The translations under genes and the position numbers were made by a program. Positions 1 to 7,914 of a stretch of DNA of 64,000 bases are shown piece after piece. Location: positions 248,001 to 312,000 of the forward strand of contig CAZTUB010000002.1 of the NCBI GenBank assembly GCA_964615905.1. The letters are read 5' to 3'. This stretch comes from DATLMR01 sp964615905 (GTDB taxonomy: Bacteria > Acidobacteriota > Blastocatellia > UBA7656). Position 1 is the stretch's first letter, and the number at the start of each line of letters is the position of its first letter. Under the pieces are notes generated by a model. It saw nothing but the letters and a program-made list of their open reading frames with translations. It was not told where the DNA came from and did not search any database.

Positions 1-1
1 G

Positions 2-637
2 CGCGTTCGTATAGAGAACTATCCCGAAGACCTCGTAGAGGAGATGGAGGCCGTCAACAACCCCGAAGACGAGAGCATGGGCACTCGGCGCGTCCCCTTC
101 TCGAAAATCCTCTACATCGAGCAGGACGATTTTCGTGAAGACCCTCCCAAGCAGTTCTTCAGGCTCGCGCCGGGCCGCGAGGTCCGCCTACGCTACGGGT
201 ATTTCATCACCTGCACAGGCGTCGTGAAAGACGAGGACGGGAATATCGTGGAGCTTCAATGCACGTACGACCCGGCGTCGCGCGGCGGAAACTCCCCCGA
301 CGGGCGCAAGGTCAAATCGACTATACACTGGGTATCGGCAGCGCATGCGGTCGACACGGAGGTGCGGTTGTATGAGACGCTCTTTACGAAAGAGAACCCG
401 AATGAGGTAGAGGAAGGCCAGGACTTCACAGCCAACCTGAACCCGAACTCGTTAGAGCTGCTGACAAGCTGTAAGGTCGAGCCGAGCCTGCGGGGCGCGG
501 AGATTGGCGGGCGGTATCAGTTCGAGCGACTGGGCTACTTCTGCGTGGACAAGGATTCGCGCCCGGACAAGCTTGTGTTCAATAAGACAATCGGCCTGCG
601 CGATACGTGGTCAAAGATCGAGCGGCGCGAAAAGTAA
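2..637 (+). CDS. glnS: Glutaminyl-tRNA synthetase, C-terminal part (5' truncated)
   Basis: The frame is open from base 2, the left edge of the window, to the TAA at 635-637, giving 211 residues. Only the C-terminal anticodon-binding part of glutamine-tRNA ligase is present; the catalytic Rossmann domain (HIGH, KMSKS) lies outside. Recognisable family features are the segment VPFSKILYIEQDDF, the following RLAPGREVRLRYGYFITC strand region and the late RYQFERLGYFCVD segment, which form the two beta-barrels that read the Gln anticodon. The enzyme charges tRNA(Gln) in the cytoplasm. A short hairpin (643-660) separates it from the convergent sigma-factor gene. Identification is by family similarity recalled from the C-terminal domain and is secure. 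Confidence 0.95.
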   Translation, partial: RVRIENYPEDLVEEMEAVNNPEDESMGTRRVPFSKILYIEQDDFREDPPKQFFRLAPGREVRLRYGYFITCTGVVKDEDGNIVELQCTYDPASRGGNSPDGRKVKSTIHWVSAAHAVDTEVRLYETLFTKENPNEVEEGQDFTANLNPNSLELLTSCKVEPSLRGAEIGGRYQFERLGYFCVDKDSRPDKLVFNKTIGLRDTWSKIERREK

Positions 638-642
638 TTATG

Positions 643-660
643 CCGCTTTAAAGCAAGCGG
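643..660. terminator. Short hairpin between convergent genes
   Basis: CCGCTT (643-648) pairs with AAGCGG (655-660) around a 6-nt loop, between the stop codons of glnS (+) and the sigma factor (-). It overlaps the sigma-factor stop codon. There is no clear T-run, so a bidirectional terminator is only suggested. Confidence 0.3.
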
Positions 661-1337
661 ATTCTATCTAAGACGGCTGATACCACACGGTCGCAGCGTG
701 CCTGCCCGAACTCAAACGCCGATGCCGTCGCCGCCCCGGTCCGCTCGTATATCTCCTTGCGCAACATCACCTTCGCCCTGTGCAGCCTTACCTTCACCGC
801 CTCTTCGCTTATATCCAGACACTCGGCCGTGTCGGCTGTGCTCATCCCCTCGACCTCGCGCATCATAAACACAGACCGGTAGCCGTCTGGCAGCCTCTCG
901 ACAGCCGCCTCCAGCACGACCTTCAACGTCCCGGTCAACATCTCCTGTTCAGGTGAAGGCGTTCTGGAGTCTACTGTCATACTCTCCCCCATCCCCTGGC
1001 GGGCGGCGTCGATCTCTACAAACTTCCGCCGGTTATGAAGCCGCGCCAGCGACTCGTGGACGGCGATCTTCGTCAGCCAGGTCGAGAATTTGGCGCGGCC
1101 CTGGAACTGACCGAGGTGGACATAAGCCCTTACATAAGCGTCCTGCATAACGTCTTCGGCCTCGCCGCCGTTTGAAAGGATGGAGCGAGCCACGCGGTAG
1201 ATGCGCTGGTTGTAGCGGCGCATCAATACTTCAAACAACTCAGTCTCCCCAGCGCGGACGCGGTCGACGACTTCCTCGTCGGTCAAGGCGTTTAAAGCGA
1301 TGGTAATGACGGCAGTATCGACCATAGACATAATCAT
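648..1337 (-). CDS. ECF-type RNA polymerase sigma factor
   Basis: 229 residues from the ATG at 1337. I prefer this start because a GAGGAG Shine-Dalgarno lies about 8 nt upstream; an in-frame ATG at 1352 lies inside that SD region. Sigma region 2 covers roughly residues 30-100 (LFEVLMRRYNQRIYRVAR, then AEDVMQDAYVRAY). Region 4 covers about 145-200 (LPDGYRSVFMMREVEGMS, then ISEEAVKVRLHRAK, the helix-turn-helix that reads the -35). There is no region 3, as expected of extracytoplasmic-function sigma factors. No anti-sigma gene is adjacent; the neighbour read the other way is a DoxX-like membrane protein. The target regulon cannot be seen. Confidence 0.93.
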   Translation of the reverse strand: MIMSMVDTAVITIALNALTDEEVVDRVRAGETELFEVLMRRYNQRIYRVARSILSNGGEAEDVMQDAYVRAYVHLGQFQGRAKFSTWLTKIAVHESLARLHNRRKFVEIDAARQGMGESMTVDSRTPSPEQEMLTGTLKVVLEAAVERLPDGYRSVFMMREVEGMSTADTAECLDISEEAVKVRLHRAKVMLRKEIYERTGAATASAFEFGQARCDRVVSAVLDRIRLL

Positions 1338-1455
1338 TCTAGCACTCCTCATCTATACAGAGTCGCTCGGTCGAAAAAGGTTACAAACTTTCTTTTTGTT
1401 CGCGGCTGTAACCAATTCAAGGCCGACAGCTCTATTAAGGTAAGGAGGAATAGTA

Positions 1456-1899
1456 ATGTCAATTTCCGATAGCAGACTCAACTCCGCGTGGTGGGCGCTC
1501 AAAATAGGACTTGGTGCGGCAGCCTTCCTTGCGGGCCTCGATAAGTTCACAAACCTTCTCACGAACTGGGAGATGTACCTGAACCCTCTGGTCGCGCGAT
1601 TGCTGCCTGTCAGCCCCGCGACCTTTATGCATGTTGTAGGGATAATTGAGGTGGTGGTAGGCCTGATGATACTGACGCGGTGGACTCGCCTCGGCAGCTA
1701 CATCGCCATGATCTGGCTGGCATTGATAGCGGTCAGTCTCGTCTCGGCCGGAGCGTTCTTCGATGTCGCCGTGCGCGACCTTGAGATGGCCATCGCGGCT
1801 TATACGCTTGCGCGGCTCACAGAGGCCAGGCAGCCTGTCGATAGCTTGCAACCGGCGTCACTGGGCGAGCGCGAATCCTACAGCTTACCGGCGCGCTAG
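1456..1899 (+). CDS. DoxX-like membrane protein
   Basis: 147 residues with a strong ribosome binding site (AAGGAGG) 8 nt before the ATG. Four hydrophobic segments are visible (about residues 13-33, 55-75, 80-102 and 107-120). The first carries the LxxGxxFLAGxDKFTNLLTNW pattern typical of small DoxX/DoxD-related four-helix proteins. The last 25 residues are polar. Such proteins sit in the inner membrane and have been linked to redox or thiosulfate metabolism in some organisms, but the function here is unknown. It is divergent from the sigma-factor gene with about 118 nt between starts, so the two could share a regulatory region. Confidence 0.7.
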   Translation: MSISDSRLNSAWWALKIGLGAAAFLAGLDKFTNLLTNWEMYLNPLVARLLPVSPATFMHVVGIIEVVVGLMILTRWTRLGSYIAMIWLALIAVSLVSAGAFFDVAVRDLEMAIAAYTLARLTEARQPVDSLQPASLGERESYSLPAR

Positions 1900-2027
1900 C
1901 TCAAACTATATAAGAATGGCGGTGGCTGAACGGGCGAGGTTGCGGCGCACATCAAAGAATCTGTCCGGGAAAGGGGACTCGAATTGCAGTCAGGCACGAT
2001 TGAGGCGCGTGATGAGCGGGTCGCGTC

Positions 2028-2324
2028 TCAAGCCTCGCCCGCTTCATAGCCCGATGACGGAGCCTGAACCTGTGTCAAAGAGACCCTCAGCCGCTTCTCT
2101 TCTTGAGAAGCCATGAGCTTGACCTTCTTTAGCTCCATCCCCTTCATGCCAAAATAGGCGGCCATCTGTATCAACTGACTGGCGCTTACAAAATCTTTCG
2201 GGTCGGAGCAGAACTTCTCAAGGCCAGGGTTATACTCCCGGCAAGACATGTGTTTGGGTATGTTCAATCCAAAACCGCATTTACCGTCTTCTTGATACTG
2301 TATACAGAAATCGCAAACTATCAT
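2028..2324 (-). CDS. Small cysteine-rich protein, unknown function
   Basis: 98 residues. The first 40 residues hold five cysteines (C4, C7, C16, C28 and C39; CDFCIQYQ...GKCGFG...MSCREY...KFCSD), a likely small metal- or disulfide-stabilised knuckle, followed by a hydrophobic/amphipathic helix and a charged tail. AGGA precedes the ATG. It is the third gene of a minus-strand group (ABM-like protein, zinc-ribbon peptide, this gene) with a 26-nt gap to the peptide gene. I do not recognise the family. Confidence 0.6.
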   Translation of the reverse strand: MIVCDFCIQYQEDGKCGFGLNIPKHMSCREYNPGLEKFCSDPKDFVSASQLIQMAAYFGMKGMELKKVKLMASQEEKRLRVSLTQVQAPSSGYEAGEA

Positions 2325-2350
2325 TACACTATTTCCTGAGCTCTTGTTTG

Positions 2351-2488
2351 TTAGACTTCAGCGCCGGGTGAGCGGGCCTCGGTATCGACCGCCTCAAGCG
2401 GCGAGCCGTCGTTGCCGCAGTAGTTGTCTTCTTCCGGGTACTGTTTTTTACAAAGCGGGCAGATTCTCTTATTGATCTCTTTTGACAT
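2351..2488 (-). CDS. 45-residue zinc-ribbon peptide
   Basis: A short gene. The product begins MSKEINKRICPLCKKQYPEE and continues DNYCGNDGSPLEAV before an acidic tail. The CPLC...YCGNDGSPL pattern is the half zinc-ribbon often seen in acidobacterial and myxobacterial kinases (CPxC...YCxxDGxxL), here standing alone; only three cysteines are present, so it may bind metal as a dimer or with a nearby Asp. GAAGGAG abuts the ATG; an in-frame GTG nine bases upstream is an alternative start. It lies between the ABM-like gene (13 nt away) and the Cys-rich protein, so it is probably co-transcribed with them. Confidence 0.6.
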   Translation of the reverse strand: MSKEINKRICPLCKKQYPEEDNYCGNDGSPLEAVDTEARSPGAEV

Positions 2489-2501
2489 CTCCTTCACCTC
2501 G

Positions 2502-2825
2502 TCAGTCTGCGCGCTCGCCACCGGCGACGCGAAAGAGAGTGGAATTTATCACCTCGAAGACATCCACCCTTGGAGTCCCCTCAATTACTTCGAACAGGCT
2601 CTTCGCCAGATCAGGGTTCTGCCTGCGATTGAAAGCTTCCTCGCTCTCTTGATTATCCCAAAAGGTTATAAAGACGGCTTCGGTGCATTCAGGAGACAAC
2701 AGGGTAATCTGATCTGCAAATCCTGCCTGCTTTTGCAGCAAGGGCACGACCTCTGACGCGATGACGCGTGCGAACCTGGCGACAGAATCGGTCCTCAGTT
2801 TCAGACTGACCTGGCGAGCGAACAT
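2502..2825 (-). CDS. ABM-like dimeric alpha/beta-barrel protein (copy 1)
   Basis: 107 residues, AAGGAG 8 nt before the ATG. The pattern MFARQVSLKLRTDS...FARVIASEVVPLLQKQAGFAD...AVFITFWDNQESEEAF resembles the antibiotic-biosynthesis-monooxygenase / stress-responsive dimeric barrel fold. The product is a paralogue of the protein encoded at 22431-22748: both begin MF(A/T)R.V(S/T)LKL and share FxLxxKQxGFxD-like and F(E)(V/L)(I/S)NST(L/F)(F/H) positions. The paralogy extends into about 90 nt of upstream leader (see findings). Enzymatic activity is unproven; such folds also serve as small-molecule sensors. Confidence 0.7.
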   Translation of the reverse strand: MFARQVSLKLRTDSVARFARVIASEVVPLLQKQAGFADQITLLSPECTEAVFITFWDNQESEEAFNRRQNPDLAKSLFEVIEGTPRVDVFEVINSTLFRVAGGERAD

Positions 2826-2911
2826 GGCAAGGCTCCTTTATGGCGAGCTGTTTAGTCAGGTAATCTGGAGTATTCCAGAGAAGCTGAGAAGAGAGTGAGC
2901 TAGACTCGGTT
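2826..2911 (-). promoter_or_regulatory. Conserved leader element, copy B
   Basis: Upstream of the ABM-like gene, the minus strand carries AACCGAG, then TAGCTCACTCTCTT and TCAGCTTCTCTGGAAT, then AACAGCTC and AAGGAGC before the ATG. The same blocks in the same order and spacing precede the paralogue at 22431. An inverted repeat TCTGGA-GTAT-TCCAGA (2864-2879 on the plus strand) lies inside. It may be a conserved promoter, an operator or an RNA leader. Confidence 0.55.
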
Positions 2912-2982
2912 CTCACTAACCCTATGGCAAGCAGTTGTTTTTGTCAATCTGCGTTGCTAAACAACCGGCGGCTTGCGAGGGT

Positions 2983-4644
2983 CTATTCCGGATGGACCGG
3001 CACGGGGTCTGGTTTGCGCGCGCCGCCTTTTACGTCATCGTCACCGTGCGAGCCGGCGGAGGTCAGAGCCGGTTCCGTCTTACCCCGGATCATTATAAAT
3101 GCGCTAAGAGCCGCCGCCAGCGCAAGCCCTGCGGCAACCGCCATCACCAGCCGAAAACCTGAGATAAACGACTCGTCGATAGCCAGCTTCAGCATCGCTC
3201 GTGTCTCGAAATCGAGTTCAGCGGGAAGCTCTGCTCCCGCCAGCCTGACGCGCTGCTGGTCGAGAACGTGTTGCGCTTCAGGCGCGATTTCCGACTGCGC
3301 CAGGCGGCGATCAAGCTCCGCGTTGAATGCCTGCAGCATCACTACGGCCAGCGCCGCTATCCCAAGCAACCCGGCGGTGCGCGAGACCGCGTTGTTGATG
3401 CCCGAAGCGACGCCCGCGCGACTCTGCGCCACCGCGTTCATCACAGTCGTCGTGAGCGGCGCAACGCTGGTCGCCATACCGAGGCCCAGCACCGCGACCG
3501 CCGGAAAGAAGGTCGTCCAGTAAGAGGCACGGACGCCAGGGATGATGAATAGAATGTAGCCTGAGGCTGCTATGACTGGGCCGACAACCAGCGGCAGCTT
3601 CGCGCCGTAGGCTTTAACCAACCCGCCGGACCAGGGCGACAGGACGAACATGATAAGCACGAACGGGAGCAACGCGGCTCCTGCCTTTGTTGGCGAGTAG
3701 CCCTGCACCTGGATCCAGTTGAGCGGAACGAAAAACAGAGCCCCGCCGAGCGCCGTGTACAGAAAGAGCGTCAGCAGATTGGCTCCCGTAAAATTGTGAG
3801 AACGAAACAGAGCGAGCGGCAGCATCGGGCCCGCAGTCCGCGCCTCGACTGCGAGAAACGCCGCGAGCGAGACCGCGCCGAGCACGAGCGCGGCCAGTAT
3901 CCGAGGGTGGCTGAATCCCAAACCCGATGACTCGATCAACCCGTAAACGAGCGCTCCCAAACCGAAGGCCGCAAGCGCTGCGCCCAACCAGTCTGGCCGC
4001 GTACTGGTCTTCTCATCTCTGCTTTCGGGCACATACCTGAAAGCAATGAGCAGCACGACGATTGCCAGAGGCACGTTTATAAAGAAGACTGCGCGCCAGG
4101 ATACATGCTCAATCAACCAGCCGCCGATCACAGGCCCGACCGCCGCCGTGATCGCCGAAAACCCCGACCAGGTGCCGATGGCCTTCCCGCGCCTCTCTTC
4201 GTCAAACGAAGCGCTGATGATGGCAAGGCTGCCCGGCACGAGCAGCGCACCGCCTACGCCCTGCACCGCCCGCGCGATAATCAGTTGATCGATTCCGGGC
4301 GCTAGGCCGCACCATATAGATGCAAGCGCGAAGAGGGCCGTGCCTATACAAAAGACGAGTCGCCTGCCGAAGCGGTCGCCCACAGAGCCTCCGACCAGAA
4401 GCAGCGCGGCAAGAAAAAGCGCGTACGATTCGACCACCCATTGCACATCAAGAACCGTGGCGTTGAGGTCCGTTTGCAGAGCGGGCAGAGCTACATTGAC
4501 GGCCGTGCCGTCGATAAAGGCGAGGCTCGACCCCAGGACCGTCGCTGCCAGAATCCACGGCTCGGCTGACCGAGCGCACAGGGCGGCAGCAGGCTTTGAC
4601 CTGATAACCCCCTCGTCGCACGGCTGATTGATGATGTTCGCCAT
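2983..4644 (-). CDS. DHA2-family MFS multidrug efflux transporter
   Basis: 553 residues with about 14 hydrophobic segments, the DHA2 (EmrB/QacA) count. Family marks are SSLAFIDGTAVNVALPAL in the first helix (motif D1), GGSVGDRFGRRLVFCIG (motif A) near residues 84-100, and the RAVQGVGGALLVPGSLAII segment (motif B) followed by the AAVGPVIGGWLIEHVSWR region (motif C). It would export drugs or other amphiphiles by proton antiport in the inner membrane. No adaptor or TolC gene is adjacent, so it likely works alone. The 220 nt upstream hold its promoter and the end of the kinase-helicase gene. Confidence 0.93.
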   Translation of the reverse strand: MANIINQPCDEGVIRSKPAAALCARSAEPWILAATVLGSSLAFIDGTAVNVALPALQTDLNATVLDVQWVVESYALFLAALLLVGGSVGDRFGRRLVFCIGTALFALASIWCGLAPGIDQLIIARAVQGVGGALLVPGSLAIISASFDEERRGKAIGTWSGFSAITAAVGPVIGGWLIEHVSWRAVFFINVPLAIVVLLIAFRYVPESRDEKTSTRPDWLGAALAAFGLGALVYGLIESSGLGFSHPRILAALVLGAVSLAAFLAVEARTAGPMLPLALFRSHNFTGANLLTLFLYTALGGALFFVPLNWIQVQGYSPTKAGAALLPFVLIMFVLSPWSGGLVKAYGAKLPLVVGPVIAASGYILFIIPGVRASYWTTFFPAVAVLGLGMATSVAPLTTTVMNAVAQSRAGVASGINNAVSRTAGLLGIAALAVVMLQAFNAELDRRLAQSEIAPEAQHVLDQQRVRLAGAELPAELDFETRAMLKLAIDESFISGFRLVMAVAAGLALAAALSAFIMIRGKTEPALTSAGSHGDDDVKGGARKPDPVPVHPE

Positions 4645-4864
4645 GTCTCAACCCCTGCACAGCCCCTCGTTATATAGGCCACTATATTCTCGCTCCGTCG
4701 ATTGAAACGAGCATTGTGATAACGCCAGGTGCGATGGCGAATTTATCATACACTGTCGGTTGTTGCTCTTTAGCGGGTCACCGGGCAGAGAATCACTTCC
4801 CCGTTTTGATTCTTGTTGGACGTGCGGCGGAAGCCTTGACCCTGACCGTCGCTCATCGGGTTGT

Positions 4865-7768
4865 CTACTCTCCCGCGAGAGTTGCGCGGGGGAGCAGGGA
4901 CTCAGGTATCGGGTCCAAAAATCGCGAGACGCTTCCATAAGAGCTTACTTGCTCGATCTCATAGGGGTTGGCGGGGCTTATGAAATAGAGATACTGCTTG
5001 GCACGGGTCGCCGCGACATAAAGCAGTCGCCGTTCTTCTTCCAGGTCCTCAAACGCGTCATACGCGCGCGAAGAAGGGAACCATCCGTCAACCATCCAGA
5101 GGATAAACAGCGTGTTCCATTCCAGCCCCTTCGCGGAATGGACCGTCGAAAGCGTGACGAACCCCTGGCCACGCGCCTGTGCTTCGGCAAGCGCCATATC
5201 GACCGGGTCGAGCGCGACGTCTGCAAGCAGCTCTTCGGCCGATTTGTACCGCTTCGCAATAGAGATCAGGTGCTCCATCTCGCGCCGCCTTCGCGGATGA
5301 TCGTCGTAATTGGCCTGGAGAATGGGCCTGTAGAAACGCTCGACGGCCGAAAGCTGCCCGCGCACGGTCTTGTTCTCGACCACGGTTTCAAGCAGGTGGG
5401 CAAGCCGCGTGAGCTGGTCCTTGTAACTCGCTTTGGACGGGAACTGTTTCAGCTTTTTAAGCATCCCCTCTTTCGCGCGCGGCGTGCGGAACTCTTTGCG
5501 CTCGACTCCGAGATAATCGACTATCTGCTGGGCCGTGGCGTCGCCGATATGATCGACGAGCTTGAGCATGCGGAACCACGATATGGTGTCCGACGGATTT
5601 ACAACCACGCGCAGGAAAGACAGCGCGTCTTTGATGTGCGCAGACTCGGCGAACTTGATCCCGCCGAACTTGCGAAAAGGGATGCCGTGGCTGGCCATCT
5701 CAATCTCAAGATCGAACGAGTGAGAGCCTACGCGAAACAGGACGGCCATCTCCTGATAGGGCACGCCTTCGTCGTGCAACTCTTCGATGCGCTGCACGAC
5801 GAAGCGCGACTGCTCGTTTTCATCGCTCGCGTTGACAAGCACGGGAGGCGGCCCTTCGGTTGCCCGCGAGAATAGTCGCTTGGCGTAACCTTCGCTCGCT
5901 TCGCCGATTATGGTGTTTGCCAGGTCGAGTATCGGCTGCGTGCTGCGGAAATTCTCTTCGAGCTTTATGACCTTCGCTTCGGGGAACAACTCGGGGAACT
6001 CAAGCATGTTCTTGAAGCTCGCGCCGCGAAACGAATAGATCGACTGGCACTCGTCTCCGACCACCGCCACATTGTCGTGCGACGCGGCCAGGAGCCGCAC
6101 GATCCGCGCCTGTAGCCGGTTCGTGTCCTGGTACTCGTCCACCATTATGTACCGGTACTGGTTCGAGAGCTTTCCGCGAAGCTCCTCGCTCGTCTCAAGC
6201 GCCTCAAGAAGGCGAACGAGCAGGTCGTCATAAGTCAACAGGTGGCGCTCGCGCTTGTATCGCTCGAATGCCTTCAGCAATTTTTCAAGCTCCCCGGTCG
6301 CATACATAAACTGCGGGTAGTGATATGTCACGACCTCTTCAATCGGGAGCAGCTTGTTTGCGGCCATGCTAAAGATCGAACCGACCGTGTGCTTTCGCGG
6401 GAACCGGCGGTCTTTCGTCGCAATGCCCGTCTGGCGGCGCACGAGGTCTATCAAGTCCTCTGTGTCGCTTTGATCGAAGACGGTAAACATTCGGTTGACC
6501 CCGGCTATCTCGGCGTGCCTGCGGAGCGTTGCATGGGCAATCGAATGGAACGTGCCGCCCGACACCCGCTGGCAGCGGTCATCGGCGAGCGATGCCGCGC
6601 GCGTCAGCATGCTCTGAGCCGCGCGCCGCGTGAATGTCAAAAGCAGAACCGTTTCGGGCCGCGCGCCCGTCTCAATCAGCCGCGCCACGCGATAGACAAG
6701 CGTTCGGGTCTTGCCCGTGCCCGCGCCCGCGACGATCAGCAGCGGGCCGTCGGTCGTCGTCACCGCCTCGTACTGCGCGCGGTTAAGCTCCCGCTCGTAA
6801 TCGATCTTGCGACCGGGCCGCGCGGCGGTCACGGCCTTTAAAACAAGCTTTGTTTTGACGGGCACGGAAGTCTTGCCCGTCTCAAGGTCGCGCTTGAGCG
6901 TTCTGATGGCGGTAGCGAACTCCTTGATCGTTTGATAACGCTGCTTTGGCTCTTTTGCCAGCGCCCTTGCCAGGACCGCGTGAAAATTGCGCGGCACGTC
7001 CCGCTTGACGGCGTGCGGCGGCTTCGGCTCGTCGTGCAGGATCGAGTGCATAGTGTCGATGTCGTTTTCATTGGCGAAGGGGCACAGGCCCGTCACCATT
7101 TCGTAGAGCACTACGCCGAAGGAGAATATGTCGCTTCTGAGATCGATGCGCCGCCCCAGCAGTTGTTCGGGCGACATGTACTTGACCGTGCCCATAATCG
7201 TGCCCGAACGGGTGATGACCTGGAGTATGGTCTTCTCATGGCTGGCTGCGTGATCTGCGCGCTTGCGCTCGATCAGCTTGGCCAGGCCGAAGTCCAAAAT
7301 CTTCGCGTAGCCGTCGCGGCTTATCATCAAGTTTTCCGGCTTCAAGTCGCGGTGGACTATTCCGTGCTCGTGCGCTTTCGACAGGCCCTGAGCGATCTGG
7401 ATGGCGATCTCCAAAGCGTCGTTGATTCGGATAGACCGCGCGACGATCTTCTGCCTCAAGGTCTCGCCTTCGATAAACTCCATCGCGATAAAAGGCTTGC
7501 CTTCGCAATCGCCTATCTCGTAGACGGTTAGTATGTGCGGGTGGTTGAGCGCAGAGGCGGCGCGCGCTTCTTGAAGAAACCTGCGGCGGCGGTCTTCGTG
7601 TGCGAGGGCGTCGGGGGGAAGCACTTTCACCGCGACGATACGATCAAGCTTCTCATCGTGCGCCTTGTAGACCGCGCCCATCCCGCCCGCGCCGAGCGGC
7701 TCGATGATCCGGTAATGCGCTATCGCCGTGCCTCTGGCGATAAATTCTTCAGCAGGAGCCTGGCTCAT
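4865..7768 (-). CDS. Ser/Thr protein kinase fused to a UvrD/PcrA-type helicase
   Basis: One uninterrupted 967-residue frame with two complete enzymes. Residues about 19-290 are a Hanks-type kinase: glycine loop GAGGMG 26-31, K48, helix-C E67, HRDLKPEN 139-146, DFG 159-161, SPE 199-201, all key residues present. A basic linker (about 291-325) follows. Residues about 328-950 are an SF1A helicase: Q-motif-like LNRAQYEAV 328-336, Walker A AGAGTGKT 347-354, LTFTRRAA, GTFHS, Walker B VDEYQD 543-548, VGDECQSIYSFRGA 570-583, LEENFRS 603-609, then VHSAKGLEW and LLYVAATRAK near the end. No zinc-ribbon, membrane segment or PASTA repeat. The protein should be cytoplasmic and could unwind DNA under phosphorylation control. 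No neighbouring repair gene explains it. The domains are certain; the joint role is inference. Confidence 0.93.
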   Translation of the reverse strand: MSQAPAEEFIARGTAIAHYRIIEPLGAGGMGAVYKAHDEKLDRIVAVKVLPPDALAHEDRRRRFLQEARAASALNHPHILTVYEIGDCEGKPFIAMEFIEGETLRQKIVARSIRINDALEIAIQIAQGLSKAHEHGIVHRDLKPENLMISRDGYAKILDFGLAKLIERKRADHAASHEKTILQVITRSGTIMGTVKYMSPEQLLGRRIDLRSDIFSFGVVLYEMVTGLCPFANENDIDTMHSILHDEPKPPHAVKRDVPRNFHAVLARALAKEPKQRYQTIKEFATAIRTLKRDLETGKTSVPVKTKLVLKAVTAARPGRKIDYERELNRAQYEAVTTTDGPLLIVAGAGTGKTRTLVYRVARLIETGARPETVLLLTFTRRAAQSMLTRAASLADDRCQRVSGGTFHSIAHATLRRHAEIAGVNRMFTVFDQSDTEDLIDLVRRQTGIATKDRRFPRKHTVGSIFSMAANKLLPIEEVVTYHYPQFMYATGELEKLLKAFERYKRERHLLTYDDLLVRLLEALETSEELRGKLSNQYRYIMVDEYQDTNRLQARIVRLLAASHDNVAVVGDECQSIYSFRGASFKNMLEFPELFPEAKVIKLEENFRSTQPILDLANTIIGEASEGYAKRLFSRATEGPPPVLVNASDENEQSRFVVQRIEELHDEGVPYQEMAVLFRVGSHSFDLEIEMASHGIPFRKFGGIKFAESAHIKDALSFLRVVVNPSDTISWFRMLKLVDHIGDATAQQIVDYLGVERKEFRTPRAKEGMLKKLKQFPSKASYKDQLTRLAHLLETVVENKTVRGQLSAVERFYRPILQANYDDHPRRRREMEHLISIAKRYKSAEELLADVALDPVDMALAEAQARGQGFVTLSTVHSAKGLEWNTLFILWMVDGWFPSSRAYDAFEDLEEERRLLYVAATRAKQYLYFISPANPYEIEQVSSYGSVSRFLDPIPESLLPRATLAGE

Positions 7769-7914
7769 CTGTGCTCATCTATCCTACGGTCTTGACCTGT
7801 TCACAACACTGATTCATTAAAGCTGCACGTCTAACTATGTGCGAGTAATTGTAGTTCATCAGGCGCAGTAACTGAAGCAGATATGTGGCAAGCCGGGTCA
7901 AACGGGAGCTTGCT

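Noticed and set aside
4760..5875. Long plus-strand frame of 371 codons opposite the kinase-helicase gene
   Set aside because: It runs antisense to conserved helicase motifs, has no recognisable domain and reflects the high-GC third positions of the real gene.
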